A stretch of DNA of 64,000 nucleotides from Azospirillum oryzae (GTDB lineage Bacteria > Pseudomonadota > Alphaproteobacteria > Azospirillales > Azospirillaceae). The stretch covers positions 248,001 through 312,000 of the forward strand of contig NZ_VTTM01000006.1 in assembly GCF_008364795.1 (NCBI RefSeq), in the 5' to 3' direction. The notes under the pieces were generated by a model. It did no database searches. It was not told the origin of the DNA and worked only from the letters and a program-made list of their open reading frames with translations. Positions 10,693-21,225 of the stretch are shown here, one piece after another (within the stretch, counting starts at the first letter, position 1; each line of letters starts with the position of its first letter). The translations under genes were made by a program, and so were the position numbers.

Positions 10693-11173
10693 GATGTGCT
10701 CCGGGGGAGGAGAGAAGCCGCGCAGCCCGCATGACGGCGCGCAGGATTTCGACATGGGTACCGCAGCGGCACAGGTTGCCGGACAGGGCGCGGCGCACCT
10801 CGTCCATGGTCGGGGTCGGATTGCGGTCGAGCAGCGCCTTGGCGGTCATGATCATGCCGTTCATGCAATAGCCGCACTGGGCGGCCTGCTCGTCGATGAA
10901 GGCCTGCTGGACCGGGTGCGGGGCGGCGCTGCTGCCCAGCCCTTCCAGCGTCACCACCTCACGCCCCTCCGCCCCCGCCAGCGGGATGACGCAGGACCGC
11001 GCGGCGACGCCGTCGAGGATGACGGTGCAGGCCCCGCATTCGCCGAGCCCGCAGCCGTATTTCGGCCCGTTCAGGGCCAGATCGTTGCGCAGGATGTAGA
11101 GCAGCGGCGTGTCGGCCATCGCCGTCACCGAGACGGCGCGGCCATTCACCCGCAGCGCGATGGTCTTTTCCAT
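10601..11173 (-). CDS. nicA: Nicotinate dehydrogenase [2Fe-2S] subunit NicA
   Basis: The small iron-sulfur subunit partnering NicB. Residues 1-80 form a plant-type ferredoxin domain with CGLGECGACTV plus a later Cys. Residues 85-150 form the helical second cluster domain with CGYC and LCRCG. The family is usually about 150-160 residues long. Here the frame runs on to 190, and the extra 30 or so residues (His/Asp/Pro-rich) are read from the start of nicB in another frame. The extension is therefore probably a by-product of the 92-base gene overlap. Electrons pass from the Mo centre through these clusters to the NicB hemes. It follows nicR on the same strand after 82 bases. Confidence 0.95.
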   Translation of the reverse strand: MEKTIALRVNGRAVSVTAMADTPLLYILRNDLALNGPKYGCGLGECGACTVILDGVAARSCVIPLAGAEGREVVTLEGLGSSAAPHPVQQAFIDEQAAQCGYCMNGMIMTAKALLDRNPTPTMDEVRRALSGNLCRCGTHVEILRAVMRAARLLSSPGAHHDDQPNARIAVPADADPCGADGGDRRPADR

Positions 11174-11255
11174 AAAGCGTCCGTCCGGTGCGATGAGTCC
11201 CGCATGCCCGCGACAGCCGCGGGGTGACGTGGCCTGTCGGCCATCCAGCGGGGGG

Positions 11256-11738
11256 TTACTCCTCCCCGTCCTGTGCGATCATCTTCTGCAGGACATGGGT
11301 GACCGCCAGCCGTTCCGCCGGGTTCAGCTGTCCCATGGTGAGCTCGCTGATCCGCTTGGCGCAGGGGACCATGTCCTCCAGCAGCTGCCGTCCTTCGTCG
11401 GTCAGGCAGTTGATGACCTTGCGCCGGTCCTGCGCGTCGGAGGTCTGGCGGATCAGCCCGCGCGCCTTCAGCCGGTCGACGATGCCGCGGATCGTCGCCT
11501 GGTCGATGGCGGTGGACTTCACCAGCTCGATCAGCGAACTCGGCCCGTTGTCGCGGATGGCGCAGAGCGTGACGAACTGCACCGAGGTCAATTGCGGGTC
11601 GCAGGCGTTGCGCTGAAAGATGGCGAGGTGCCGCTGATAGGCCCGCCGCAGCAGATGGCCGATCTGGTCGGAAAAGACGTAATCGGCTTCTCCGGGGCCA
11701 GCTTTGGGGCCGTCTTCAGGCAGCAGGTCTTGGGACAT
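11256..11738 (-). CDS. nicR: MarR-family regulator NicR
   Basis: A MarR-type winged-helix protein of about 160 residues. The recognition region is STAIDQATIRGIVDRLKARG and the wing is SDAQDRRKVINCLTDEGRQ. In P. putida the MarR protein NicR represses the nic operons, and the inducer is the intermediate 6-hydroxynicotinate. Position between nicX and nicA, on the same strand as both, supports this identity. The start is uncertain. ATG at 11738 gives the usual family length, 11750 is an alternative, and an ATG at 11846 overlaps the nicX stop (ATGA) and could allow coupled translation, but it would add 36 proline-rich residues. Confidence 0.85.
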   Translation of the reverse strand: MSQDLLPEDGPKAGPGEADYVFSDQIGHLLRRAYQRHLAIFQRNACDPQLTSVQFVTLCAIRDNGPSSLIELVKSTAIDQATIRGIVDRLKARGLIRQTSDAQDRRKVINCLTDEGRQLLEDMVPCAKRISELTMGQLNPAERLAVTHVLQKMIAQDGEE

Positions 11739-11842
11739 CGGGGACAACATGCGGTGGACCGGGTGTGTGGCGAACGATAGCAGCGGCGGCGGGGGCAGGG
11801 AAGGGCGGTGGGCTTCCGCCATGCCGCCCGTCATGGCAAGCG

Positions 11843-12892
11843 TCATGCCTTGGACGCTTCAGGCGCCACCACGTCGCCGGCCAGCACCACCGGCTCGCCG
11901 TCCAGCAGGATGTCGCAGCCGCGAAGCGGGATGTCCATGTGGCAGGGGGTCTTGCGGCTGCCGCCGACCTCGGTGTTCGGGCCGGTGGAGAACAGGAAGT
12001 TGCCGTAGAAGGCGCGGGCGTCCATGCACATGCCGTCGTTCTTGTCGTGCAGGCCCATAGCCGTCCATTGAGCCCGCGGCTGCAGGCCCCAGCCGATATG
12101 AGAGATGCCGTAGACCTCCGGATCCTTGAAATAGGCCATGTAGTCGCGCAGGTACTCCGCCTCGAACCCGCCATGGATGCGGCGGATGAAGCCTTCCTCG
12201 ATCTCCAGCGTCACCTTCTCCCGCACATAGGTCTTGAAGGGCAGCAGGATGTCGCCGACGTCGAGCACCAGCGTTCCCTCTGCGCTGCCCTCGTCCGGCC
12301 AGGAGAACAGGAAGCCGCTCGGCCAATGGTCCCAGCGGCCGGGCTCGTCGGCAAAACCGTACTCCGTCGCCGTCGGATACTGGCCGAGCGTCGCGCGGAA
12401 ATCGCAGCCGGCCTTGGATGTCACGGCGATGGAGCGGGCGCGCTTCAGCCGTTCCGCCGCGGCATTGACGCGGAGCTTGTCCTCTTCCGTCGGCAGAATG
12501 CGGGCCAGCACCTCCGGCGGCTCCACCGCCAGCAGGATACGGGTGCCGGTCTTCAGGATCTGTTCCTGCTCCGGCGAATGGAGAAGCATCATCGTGTCGA
12601 CGATCAGGTCGGCCGCCTCCAGCGCGCGCTGGGCGGCGAGATTGCCGGTCAGGGGCGTGTCGCCGCAATAGGCGGTCATGTCCATGCCCATGGCGCGCGG
12701 GTGGTTGAAGGCCGGCAGTTCGACCCCGTAGACGTTCGCGCCCAGGCGCTGGGCCGCATCCATCGCCGCACGCACGATGCGCGGGTTGGAATAGTCGCTT
12801 TTCAACACAGCGACGCTCTGGGTCTTGTCCACCTTGGACAGGGTCAGAACCCGTTCGAACATCTGCGTCAGTTCGCGATCGCTCACCGGCAT
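11843..12892 (-). CDS. nicX: 2,5-dihydroxypyridine 5,6-dioxygenase NicX
   Basis: A 349-residue Fe(II) extradiol-type ring-cleaving enzyme that turns 2,5-dihydroxypyridine into N-formylmaleamate. The fold is the leucyl-aminopeptidase-like one used by this unusual dioxygenase family. From memory the iron ligands in P. putida NicX are His265, His318 and Asp320. This protein has His265 (GISHIGWG), His318 and Asp320 (CHMDIP) at exactly those numbers. It is the first gene of the leftward nicXRAB set and diverges from nicC across a 468-base control region. The ATG lies about 10 bases after an AGAGATG purine stretch. Confidence 0.96.
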   Translation of the reverse strand: MPVSDRELTQMFERVLTLSKVDKTQSVAVLKSDYSNPRIVRAAMDAAQRLGANVYGVELPAFNHPRAMGMDMTAYCGDTPLTGNLAAQRALEAADLIVDTMMLLHSPEQEQILKTGTRILLAVEPPEVLARILPTEEDKLRVNAAAERLKRARSIAVTSKAGCDFRATLGQYPTATEYGFADEPGRWDHWPSGFLFSWPDEGSAEGTLVLDVGDILLPFKTYVREKVTLEIEEGFIRRIHGGFEAEYLRDYMAYFKDPEVYGISHIGWGLQPRAQWTAMGLHDKNDGMCMDARAFYGNFLFSTGPNTEVGGSRKTPCHMDIPLRGCDILLDGEPVVLAGDVVAPEASKA

Positions 12893-15333
<2,441 letters not shown>

Positions 15334-15351
15334 CACACAGGAACCATCCCC

Positions 15352-16104
15352 ATGTCTTCGCTGTACCGCATCGGCCAGATCGTCCCCAGCTCCAACGTCA
15401 CCATGGAAACGGAAATCCCGGCCATGCTGACCGCGCGTCAGGCGATCCGCCCGGAACGCTTCACCTTCCACTCCGCCCGCATGCGGATGAAGACGGTCAA
15501 GAAGGACGAGTTGGCGGCGATGGACGCCGAGTCCGACCGCTGCGCCGTCGAGCTGTCGGACGCCCGCGTCGATGTGCTGGGCTATGCCTGCCTCGTCGCC
15601 ATCATGTCGATGGGTCTCGGCTACCACCGCGATTCCGAGGCGCGCCTCGCCCGCAAGACGCTGGAGAACGACGCGCCGGCACCGGTGGTCACCAGCGCCG
15701 GCGCCTTGGTCGACGGGCTGAAGGTGATGGGCGCCAAGCGCATCGCCATCGTCGCCCCCTACATGCGCCCGCTGACCGAGCTGGTGGTTGATTACATCCG
15801 CGCCGAAGGCTTCGAGGTGCAGGACTGGCGCGCGCTGGAGATCCCCGACAATCTCGACGTCGCCCGCCACGACCCCAACAACCTGCCGGACATCGTGCGC
15901 AGCATGAACCTGGAGGGCGTGGACGTGGTCGTCCTGTCCGCCTGCGTGCAGATGCCGTCACTGCCGGTGGTGCCGCGGGTGGAGGCGGAGACCGGAAAGC
16001 CGGTGCTGACAGCCGCCATCGCCACGACCTACGCCATGCTGAAGGCGCTGAAGCTGGAGCCGGTCGTGCCCGGCGCCGGTGCCCTTCTGTCTGGCGCCTA
16101 CTGA
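15352..16104 (+). CDS. nicE: Maleate cis-trans isomerase NicE
   Basis: A 250-residue member of the Asp/Glu racemase superfamily that converts maleate to fumarate without a cofactor. The two catalytic cysteines are Cys80 (LGYACLVAIMSMG) and Cys198 (LSACVQMPSL). Their 118-residue spacing is the same as in characterised maleate isomerases (recalled as Cys82/Cys200 in Pseudomonas and Cys76/Cys194 in Nocardia). The gene follows nicD after 18 bases with an ACAGGA site before the ATG. It completes the route to the TCA cycle once NicF has released maleate. Confidence 0.95.
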   Translation: MSSLYRIGQIVPSSNVTMETEIPAMLTARQAIRPERFTFHSARMRMKTVKKDELAAMDAESDRCAVELSDARVDVLGYACLVAIMSMGLGYHRDSEARLARKTLENDAPAPVVTSAGALVDGLKVMGAKRIAIVAPYMRPLTELVVDYIRAEGFEVQDWRALEIPDNLDVARHDPNNLPDIVRSMNLEGVDVVVLSACVQMPSLPVVPRVEAETGKPVLTAAIATTYAMLKALKLEPVVPGAGALLSGAY

Positions 16105-16115
16105 GGAGCGGCCAC

Positions 16116-16757
16116 ATGACCGACGGGCAGAGCGCATCCGACAATTACAAGGGCGTCTGGGGCAACCGGATCGGCTTCGGCGAGCGGCCGGCCCTGCTGG
16201 TGATCGACTTCATGCAGGGCTACACCACCGAAGGCGCGCCGCTCTACGCCCCCGGCGTGGTGAGCGCGGTGGCGGAGACGGTGGACCTGCTGGAGGCCGC
16301 CCGCCGCCATGGCATCCCGGTCGTCCACACCAACATCCGCTACCATCCCGGCCATTTCGCCGATGGCGGCATGTGGGTGCGCAAGGCCCCGGTGATGAAG
16401 GACATGGTGGAGGGCAACCCGCTCGCCGCCTTCTGTCCGGAGGTCGTTCCGCTTCCCGACGAGGTGGTGATCTCCAAGCAGTATGCCAGCGCCTTCTTCG
16501 GCACCAGCCTCGCCCCGATGCTGCATGCCATGGGCGTCGATACGGTGGTGCTGACCGGCTGCTCGACCAGCGGCTGCATCCGCGCCAGCGCCGTCGATGC
16601 GGTCCAGCACGGCTTCCGCACCATCGTGGTGCGCGAATGCGTCGGCGACCGCCACGATGGTCCGCACGAGGCCAACCTGTTCGACATCGACAGCAAATAC
16701 GGCGATGTGGTGAAGAAGCAGGAGGCGCTTGCGCAGTTCGTAAAGAAGGCCGGTTAA
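16116..16757 (+). CDS. nicF: Maleamate amidohydrolase NicF
   Basis: A 213-residue cysteine hydrolase of the isochorismatase family that hydrolyses maleamate to maleate and ammonia. The catalytic triad is visible as Asp31 (LLVIDFMQGY), Lys121 (VISKQYASAF) and Cys154 (TGCSTSGCIRAS), with the usual cis-peptide motif TGCSTSG just before the Cys. It is 11 bases after nicE, preceded by a GAGG site. A GC-rich hairpin follows before nicT, so expression of the enzymes and the carrier may differ. Confidence 0.94.
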   Translation: MTDGQSASDNYKGVWGNRIGFGERPALLVIDFMQGYTTEGAPLYAPGVVSAVAETVDLLEAARRHGIPVVHTNIRYHPGHFADGGMWVRKAPVMKDMVEGNPLAAFCPEVVPLPDEVVISKQYASAFFGTSLAPMLHAMGVDTVVLTGCSTSGCIRASAVDAVQHGFRTIVVRECVGDRHDGPHEANLFDIDSKYGDVVKKQEALAQFVKKAG

Positions 16758-16807
16758 AAAACGCTTTCCGGTATCAGGACCAATAAAAAGAAAACTGGGG
16801 CCAACAC

Positions 16808-16838
16808 CCGGCGCCGCACCCGAGACAGGCGGCGCCGG
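16808..16838 (+). terminator. GC hairpin between nicF and nicT
   Basis: Perfect 10-bp arms CCGGCGCCGC/GCGGCGCCGG enclose an 11-base loop 50 bases after the nicF stop. An A-rich stretch rather than a U-tract follows. It probably stabilises the upstream mRNA or attenuates transcription into nicT. Confidence 0.5.
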
Positions 16839-16891
16839 CATGAAAAAACAGGACGGGTTCACAACGCGATCAGCGTAAGGAGACAGAAGAC

Positions 16892-18229
16892 ATGTCCTAT
16901 GCCCAGACGACAACAGCGAATGCCGCACCCAATGCAGCTTTGGGCGCGGCACAGTCCGTCGATGCGGACCAGCTTTATAAGAAGATCACCTGGCGCCTCA
17001 TTCCCTTCCTCTGCTTCTGCTATCTGGCGGCCTATCTCGACCGCATCAACATCGGCTTCGCCAAGCTGCAGATGATGGGAGACCTGCAGTTCAGCGAGGC
17101 GGCCTACGGCCTGGGCGCCGGCCTGTTCTTCGTCGGCTACATCCTGTTCGAGGTGCCGAGCAACCTCGTGCTGACCAAGGTCGGCGCGCGGCTGTGGATC
17201 GCCCGCATCATGATCACCTGGGGCCTGTTGTCGGCCGCCACCATGCTGGTCTCCACCCCGACGCAGTTCTACATCGTCCGTTTCCTGCTGGGCGCCGCCG
17301 AAGCCGGCTTCCTGCCGGGCGTGCTCTATTACCTGACGCTGTGGTTCCCGACCTACCGCCGCGGCCGCATCATGGCGCTGTTCGTCATCGGCCTGCCGCT
17401 GTCCAGCGTGATCGGCGGTCCGTTGTCGGGCTGGATCATGAGCCATTTCGACCATGTCCAGGGCCTGCGCGGCTGGCAGTGGCTGTTCCTGCTGGAATCG
17501 ATCCCCAGCGTGCTTCTCGGCTTCCTGACCTTCGTGGCGTTGCCCAACTCCTTCCGCGATGCCAAGTGGCTGTCGGGCGATGAGAAGGCCCGGATTGCCG
17601 CCGACCTGCACGGCGACGATTCGGAAGCCAAGCATGCCGGCCACAGCTTCAAGGAAGGGTTGCTGAACCTGAAGGTCTGGATGCTGGGCGGCATCGATTT
17701 CGCCATCCTGCTGACCGCCTACGCCATCGGCTTCTGGCTGCCGACCTTCATCCGCAAGACCGGCGTGGTCGACCCGTTCCACATCGGTCTCTTGACGATG
17801 ATCCCCAACATCCTGGCCGTGATCGGCATCCTGCTGATCGGCGCCAGTTCCGACCGGATGCGCGAGCGGCGCTGGCACATCATCGTTCCCTTCCTGGCCG
17901 CTTCGGCCGCCATGGCCGCCAGCACCTTCTTCGCCGAGAATCTCGTCGCCACCGTGGCGCTGTTCACCATCGCGTCGGTCGGCGTGCTGGGTCCGCTTCC
18001 TGCCTATTTCAGCCTGCCGGCTACCTTCCTGAAGGGCACGGCGGCGGCCACCGGCTTCGCCATGGCGATCTCGCTCGCCAGCATCGCGGGTCTGGTCAGC
18101 AACTCGCTGATCGGCATCGTCATCGACCTGACCGGCAGCAGCAGCGCGGCCCTGTGGTTCTTCTCCGGCTGTCTGGTGATCGGCGCCCTGCTGGTCTACG
18201 CCCTTCCGCCGAAAGTGGTGAACCGCTAA
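16892..18229 (+). CDS. nicT: MFS transporter NicT, probable nicotinate uptake
   Basis: A 445-residue 12-TM carrier of the anion:cation symporter (ACS) branch of the major facilitator superfamily. It has the typical N-terminal ending RLIPFLCFCYLAAYLDRINIGFA and the loop motif RFLLGAAEAGFLPGVLYYL. Family members import carboxylated aromatic and aliphatic acids with protons. Position directly after nicCDEF, as in P. putida where NicT carries nicotinate or 6-hydroxynicotinate, gives the assignment. An AAGGAGA site stands before the ATG, and a long hairpin follows the gene. Confidence 0.88.
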   Translation: MSYAQTTTANAAPNAALGAAQSVDADQLYKKITWRLIPFLCFCYLAAYLDRINIGFAKLQMMGDLQFSEAAYGLGAGLFFVGYILFEVPSNLVLTKVGARLWIARIMITWGLLSAATMLVSTPTQFYIVRFLLGAAEAGFLPGVLYYLTLWFPTYRRGRIMALFVIGLPLSSVIGGPLSGWIMSHFDHVQGLRGWQWLFLLESIPSVLLGFLTFVALPNSFRDAKWLSGDEKARIAADLHGDDSEAKHAGHSFKEGLLNLKVWMLGGIDFAILLTAYAIGFWLPTFIRKTGVVDPFHIGLLTMIPNILAVIGILLIGASSDRMRERRWHIIVPFLAASAAMAASTFFAENLVATVALFTIASVGVLGPLPAYFSLPATFLKGTAAATGFAMAISLASIAGLVSNSLIGIVIDLTGSSSAALWFFSGCLVIGALLVYALPPKVVNR

Positions 18230-18287
18230 CCAAATTGTGTAGCACGTAAACCATATGTGAAAGCTTGCATGGCACAATCATGCGACG

Positions 18288-18331
18288 GGCCTGGCCGGCG
18301 TCTCACCCGTGGGTGGGACGCCGGCCAGGCC
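18288..18331 (+). terminator. Long hairpin after nicT
   Basis: A perfect 15-bp stem (GGCCTGGCCGGCGTC and its complement) with an inner 5-bp CACCC/GGGTG helix closes a two-base loop 58 bases after the nicT stop. There is no U-tract. It is probably the transcriptional end of the nicCDEFT unit, or an RNA 3'-end stabiliser, ahead of the next chemoreceptor gene. Confidence 0.6.
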
Positions 18332-18384
18332 GTTCCGACAAGGCCCATCAAGCAAGACGCCAGAAGCCGAGGGACGAGAGAGAC

Positions 18385-20067
18385 ATGATTTCAGCATTGC
18401 GTGGCATCCGGGGGCGCCTGCTGCTGCTGCCCCTAATCACCGTCCTGGCGCTGGTCGGCGCCGGGGCCATGACCGCAAGGTCGCTCGGCACCGTGATGAT
18501 GGAGGAGCGGCAGGCCCGCGCCCGCATCGCCGTCGAAACGGTGACATCCATCATCGAACGCCTCGAACAGCGGGCTGCCGCTGGCGAGCTTCCCCTGGCC
18601 GACGCGCAGAAGCTGGCTCTCGACGTCGCGCGCTCCGCCCGTTACGACGGGTCGGAATACACGCTGATCCTCGACCGCAAGGGCAATGTCCTGGCCCACC
18701 TGAACCCCAAGGTCGAAGGCAAGGCGATGTGGGACACCGCCGACAAAACGGGCCGGCTGTTCGTCCGCGACGAAATCGCCTCCGCCGAAGCCGGCGGCGG
18801 CTATGTCCCCTTCTTCTTTCCCAAGCCAGGTTCCAGCGAACCGGTCGAGAAGTCGGGCTATTCCAAGCTGACCAAGGGCTGGGGCTGGGTCGTCAGCTCC
18901 GGCGTCTATCTCGACACCGTCGCTGCGGCGCGGATGCAGAATCTGCTGAACATCGGCGCGGTCATCGCGGTGCTGGCGGCGGTCAGCCTTGGCCTTGCCG
19001 TCTGGATCGGCCGGCGGATCACCACGCCGATCCTGCAACTGACCCAGGCCACCAACCGCATCTCCACCGGCGATCTGTCGGTCGCGATCGACCACCAGGA
19101 CCGCCGTGACGAGGTCGGCACGCTGGCCCGCGCGCTTGAGGAGTTCAAGCGCGAAGGTCTGGAGGTCCGCCGCCTTCAGGCGGATGCCGAGGCACAGAAG
19201 GACCGCACGGAGGCCGAGCGCCGCGCCGCCCTGCTCGACATGGCGGCCCAGTTCGAGGCGCGCGTGATGGGCATGGTCGCCGCCGTCGCCGCCGCCGCGC
19301 ACGAGATGGAAGCCAACGCCTCCGGCATGGCCGCCGCCGCCGACCGCTCCGGCACCCAGGCCGATGCGGTGTCGCAAGCGTCCGAACAGGCCAGCAGCAA
19401 CGTCAACACCGTCGCCGCGGCGACGGAGGAACTGTTCGCCTCCATTGCCGAGATCGGTCGTCAGGTGACCATGTCGACCAGCGTTGCCGGCCGGGCGGTG
19501 GACGAGGCGGCGAAGATCGACGGGATGATCCAGAGCCTGGCGTCTGCCGCCCAGGAGATCGGGCAGGTGGTGGAACTGATCAACGCCATTGCCGGCCAGA
19601 CCAACCTGCTGGCGCTCAACGCCACCATCGAGGCGGCGCGCGCCGGCGAACACGGCAAGGGCTTCGCCGTCGTCGCGTCGGAGGTGAAGGCGCTTGCCAA
19701 CCAGACCGCCCGCGCCACCGACGACATCCAGGCCAAGGTGCTGGAAATCCAACAATTCACCGGCAGCACGGTGACGGCGGTGCAGGGCATCGGAGCCACC
19801 ATCACCTCGGTCAGCGACATCGCCACCGCCATCGCTTCGGCGGTGGAGCAGCAGAGCGCCGCCACCAAGGACATCGGCGCCAACATTCAGCAGGCCGCCC
19901 GCCACACCGCGGAGGTCAACAGCAACATCGCCGGCGTCGCCCAGACGGTCGGCCAGACCGGCAGCGCCGCGTCCGGCGTGCTGTCCGCCTCCAGCGGCCT
20001 CGTCCGCGAGACGGTCAGGCTGCGCAGCGAGGTGGAGGACTTCCTGTCGACGGTCCGCGCCGCCTGA
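18385..20067 (+). CDS. Methyl-accepting chemotaxis protein with single Cache sensor
   Basis: A 560-residue chemoreceptor. TM1 is at about 10-32, followed by a periplasmic single Cache domain at about 35-185 ([32 protein letters not shown]). TM2 is at about 190-213 and is followed by HAMP. The signalling domain has the tip [19 protein letters not shown] and [15 protein letters not shown]. It ends in [10 protein letters not shown] without a CheR-docking pentapeptide. The ATG at 18385 was chosen because GAGGGACGAGAG precedes it and the 40 residues upstream are not receptor-like. It lies just after the nicotinate operon, so sensing of nicotinate or a breakdown product is possible, but proximity is the only evidence. 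Confidence 0.94.
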   Translation: MISALRGIRGRLLLLPLITVLALVGAGAMTARSLGTVMMEERQARARIAVETVTSIIERLEQRAAAGELPLADAQKLALDVARSARYDGSEYTLILDRKGNVLAHLNPKVEGKAMWDTADKTGRLFVRDEIASAEAGGGYVPFFFPKPGSSEPVEKSGYSKLTKGWGWVVSSGVYLDTVAAARMQNLLNIGAVIAVLAAVSLGLAVWIGRRITTPILQLTQATNRISTGDLSVAIDHQDRRDEVGTLARALEEFKREGLEVRRLQADAEAQKDRTEAERRAALLDMAAQFEARVMGMVAAVAAAAHEMEANASGMAAAADRSGTQADAVSQASEQASSNVNTVAAATEELFASIAEIGRQVTMSTSVAGRAVDEAAKIDGMIQSLASAAQEIGQVVELINAIAGQTNLLALNATIEAARAGEHGKGFAVVASEVKALANQTARATDDIQAKVLEIQQFTGSTVTAVQGIGATITSVSDIATAIASAVEQQSAATKDIGANIQQAARHTAEVNSNIAGVAQTVGQTGSAASGVLSASSGLVRETVRLRSEVEDFLSTVRAA

Positions 20068-20144
20068 GAATGTGGTGCACCGTCATGGTGGACTTTGTTG
20101 CGCAAATCGGCGTGACGGGGGAGTCCACCTCGGGGCAGTGATGA

Positions 20145-20686
20145 TCAGGCGACGTTGCGGGTGGTCGGCATGCCCAAGCTGGTCATGATGTTCATGACCT
20201 TGCAAGCAACAGCAGCCTCGGCCTTTTGCGTGGGCAGACTCCGGGGGCGGAGGCTACGGCCGATCAGTTGCTTGGAGCGCATCATCGCCACCTCGCCCAA
20301 GGAGCGGCGGCCGTAGCGGACGTCCCGCTGCCAGCCGCGCCGTCCAGATCGACACTGCACCGGGAGAAGGTCGTGTGGTCCGGAACCGGCAGCGTCAGGC
20401 CAAGCAGACGCGTCAGCGAACCCAACAACCCCTCAGTCAGGCGCCACGGCCGCCCAAAGGCCAGGCGCAGAATCATCCCAGCCTCGATGGCCACGTCCGA
20501 GTAGCGCGCTGGACGGCCGCGTCGCCCCGTCTCGGGCGGTGTCCACGCGGCAATCGTCTCCGGCGTCACCCAGATCGTCAGGTCACCGCGCCGGCGCAGC
20601 GCCGCATCGTAGGCCGCCCAATTCTCCACCCGCTAGCGGGCACGTGGGATCTTATGGCGGCAGCTCTCGTTCATTTTGTATGGCAT
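20145..20686 (-). pseudogene. IS5-family transposase remnant, internally deleted
   Basis: Two pieces of one transposase remain. The N-terminal part reads [17 protein letters not shown], then a TAG at 20635-20633, then [18 protein letters not shown] and the PDHTTFSR segment in the same frame. The C-terminal part ([19 protein letters not shown] to MNIMTSLGMP) is in another frame. About 150 residues holding the catalytic DDE core are missing between them. An IS5-like terminal sequence (GACTTTGTTGCGCAAAT) lies at about 20091-20107, but the opposite end is not found. The element is dead. Confidence 0.85.
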
Positions 20687-20755
20687 CGCAGGCTCGGCTT
20701 CAGCGGGGCCGCTTTCTACCTTGCCATCCTGCCGCAGCCAACCTCCCGCCCATTT

Positions 20756-20944
20756 GTGCGCCAAGGTCGACTGGTGCTGGTCAGGCAGCGGCCGGGATCG
20801 GCCAACGGGGTGTTGTTCCTGACGCTCGAAGATGAAACCGGCGTCGCGAACATCATCGTTTGGAAGAAGCTCTTCGAGCAGCGGCGGCGTATTATCCTCG
20901 GAGCCAGCATGCATTCCTTTGCGTATCCGTCGGCCAGCGCGTGA
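20756..20944 (+). pseudogene. Fragment of error-prone DNA polymerase DnaE2 (ImuC)
   Basis: About 50 codons match the C-terminal OB-fold region of DnaE2: [17 protein letters not shown], then [20 protein letters not shown]. Intact DnaE2 exceeds 1000 residues, and nothing of the rest is present. Homology fades after the ILGAS string near 20912 and the frame ends at 20944. The 5' side abuts the IS5 remnant, so this is a rearrangement scar left by loss of an SOS mutagenesis gene. Confidence 0.75.
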
Positions 20945-21000
20945 GGAATATTCGCTGCGATCAGCAGAGCCGATAACATAAAGAGCCGCATTGCCACCAT
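20904..21000 (-). pseudogene. Truncated ORF with a secretion signal
   Basis: Reading leftwards from ATG 21000, the first residues are [20 protein letters not shown] followed by ALADG. This is a good Sec signal peptide with an ALA cleavage site. About ten residues later the frame runs antisense into the DnaE2 fragment and loses any sign of being a gene. It is probably the 5' end of a small exported-protein gene whose remainder was lost at the junction. I do not recognise the family. Confidence 0.35.
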
Positions 21001-21055
21001 CACCTCCAACGTGGAAATAAAACACACATAAGAACTATTATGGAAAAATTTATCG

Positions 21056-21075
21056 CTTATGCGATATCGCATAAG
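21056..21075. promoter_or_regulatory. 20-bp perfect palindrome upstream of the flavin reductase gene
   Basis: CTTATGCGAT followed directly by its exact complement gives a gapless 20-bp palindrome inside an AT-rich stretch (21020-21080), about 150 bases before the start of the second catabolic operon. It has the size and symmetry of a dimeric repressor or activator site (GntR, IclR or LysR type). Which protein binds it is unknown. The only regulator gene inside the island is the PucR-type gene at 32018. Confidence 0.6.
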
Positions 21076-21225
21076 ACGACCTACCGTAGCCAGCATCATC
21101 GCTACCGCGACAGGAGCCGTTCCTCGGAATCGATGGGACAAAATGTCGCAGCTTCCGCTGTCCCGGAGGAAGATGGCCGCGTCCGCCCGGCGTAGCCTCG
21201 TCCTTGTCATGGAAGGGAGGTTGAC

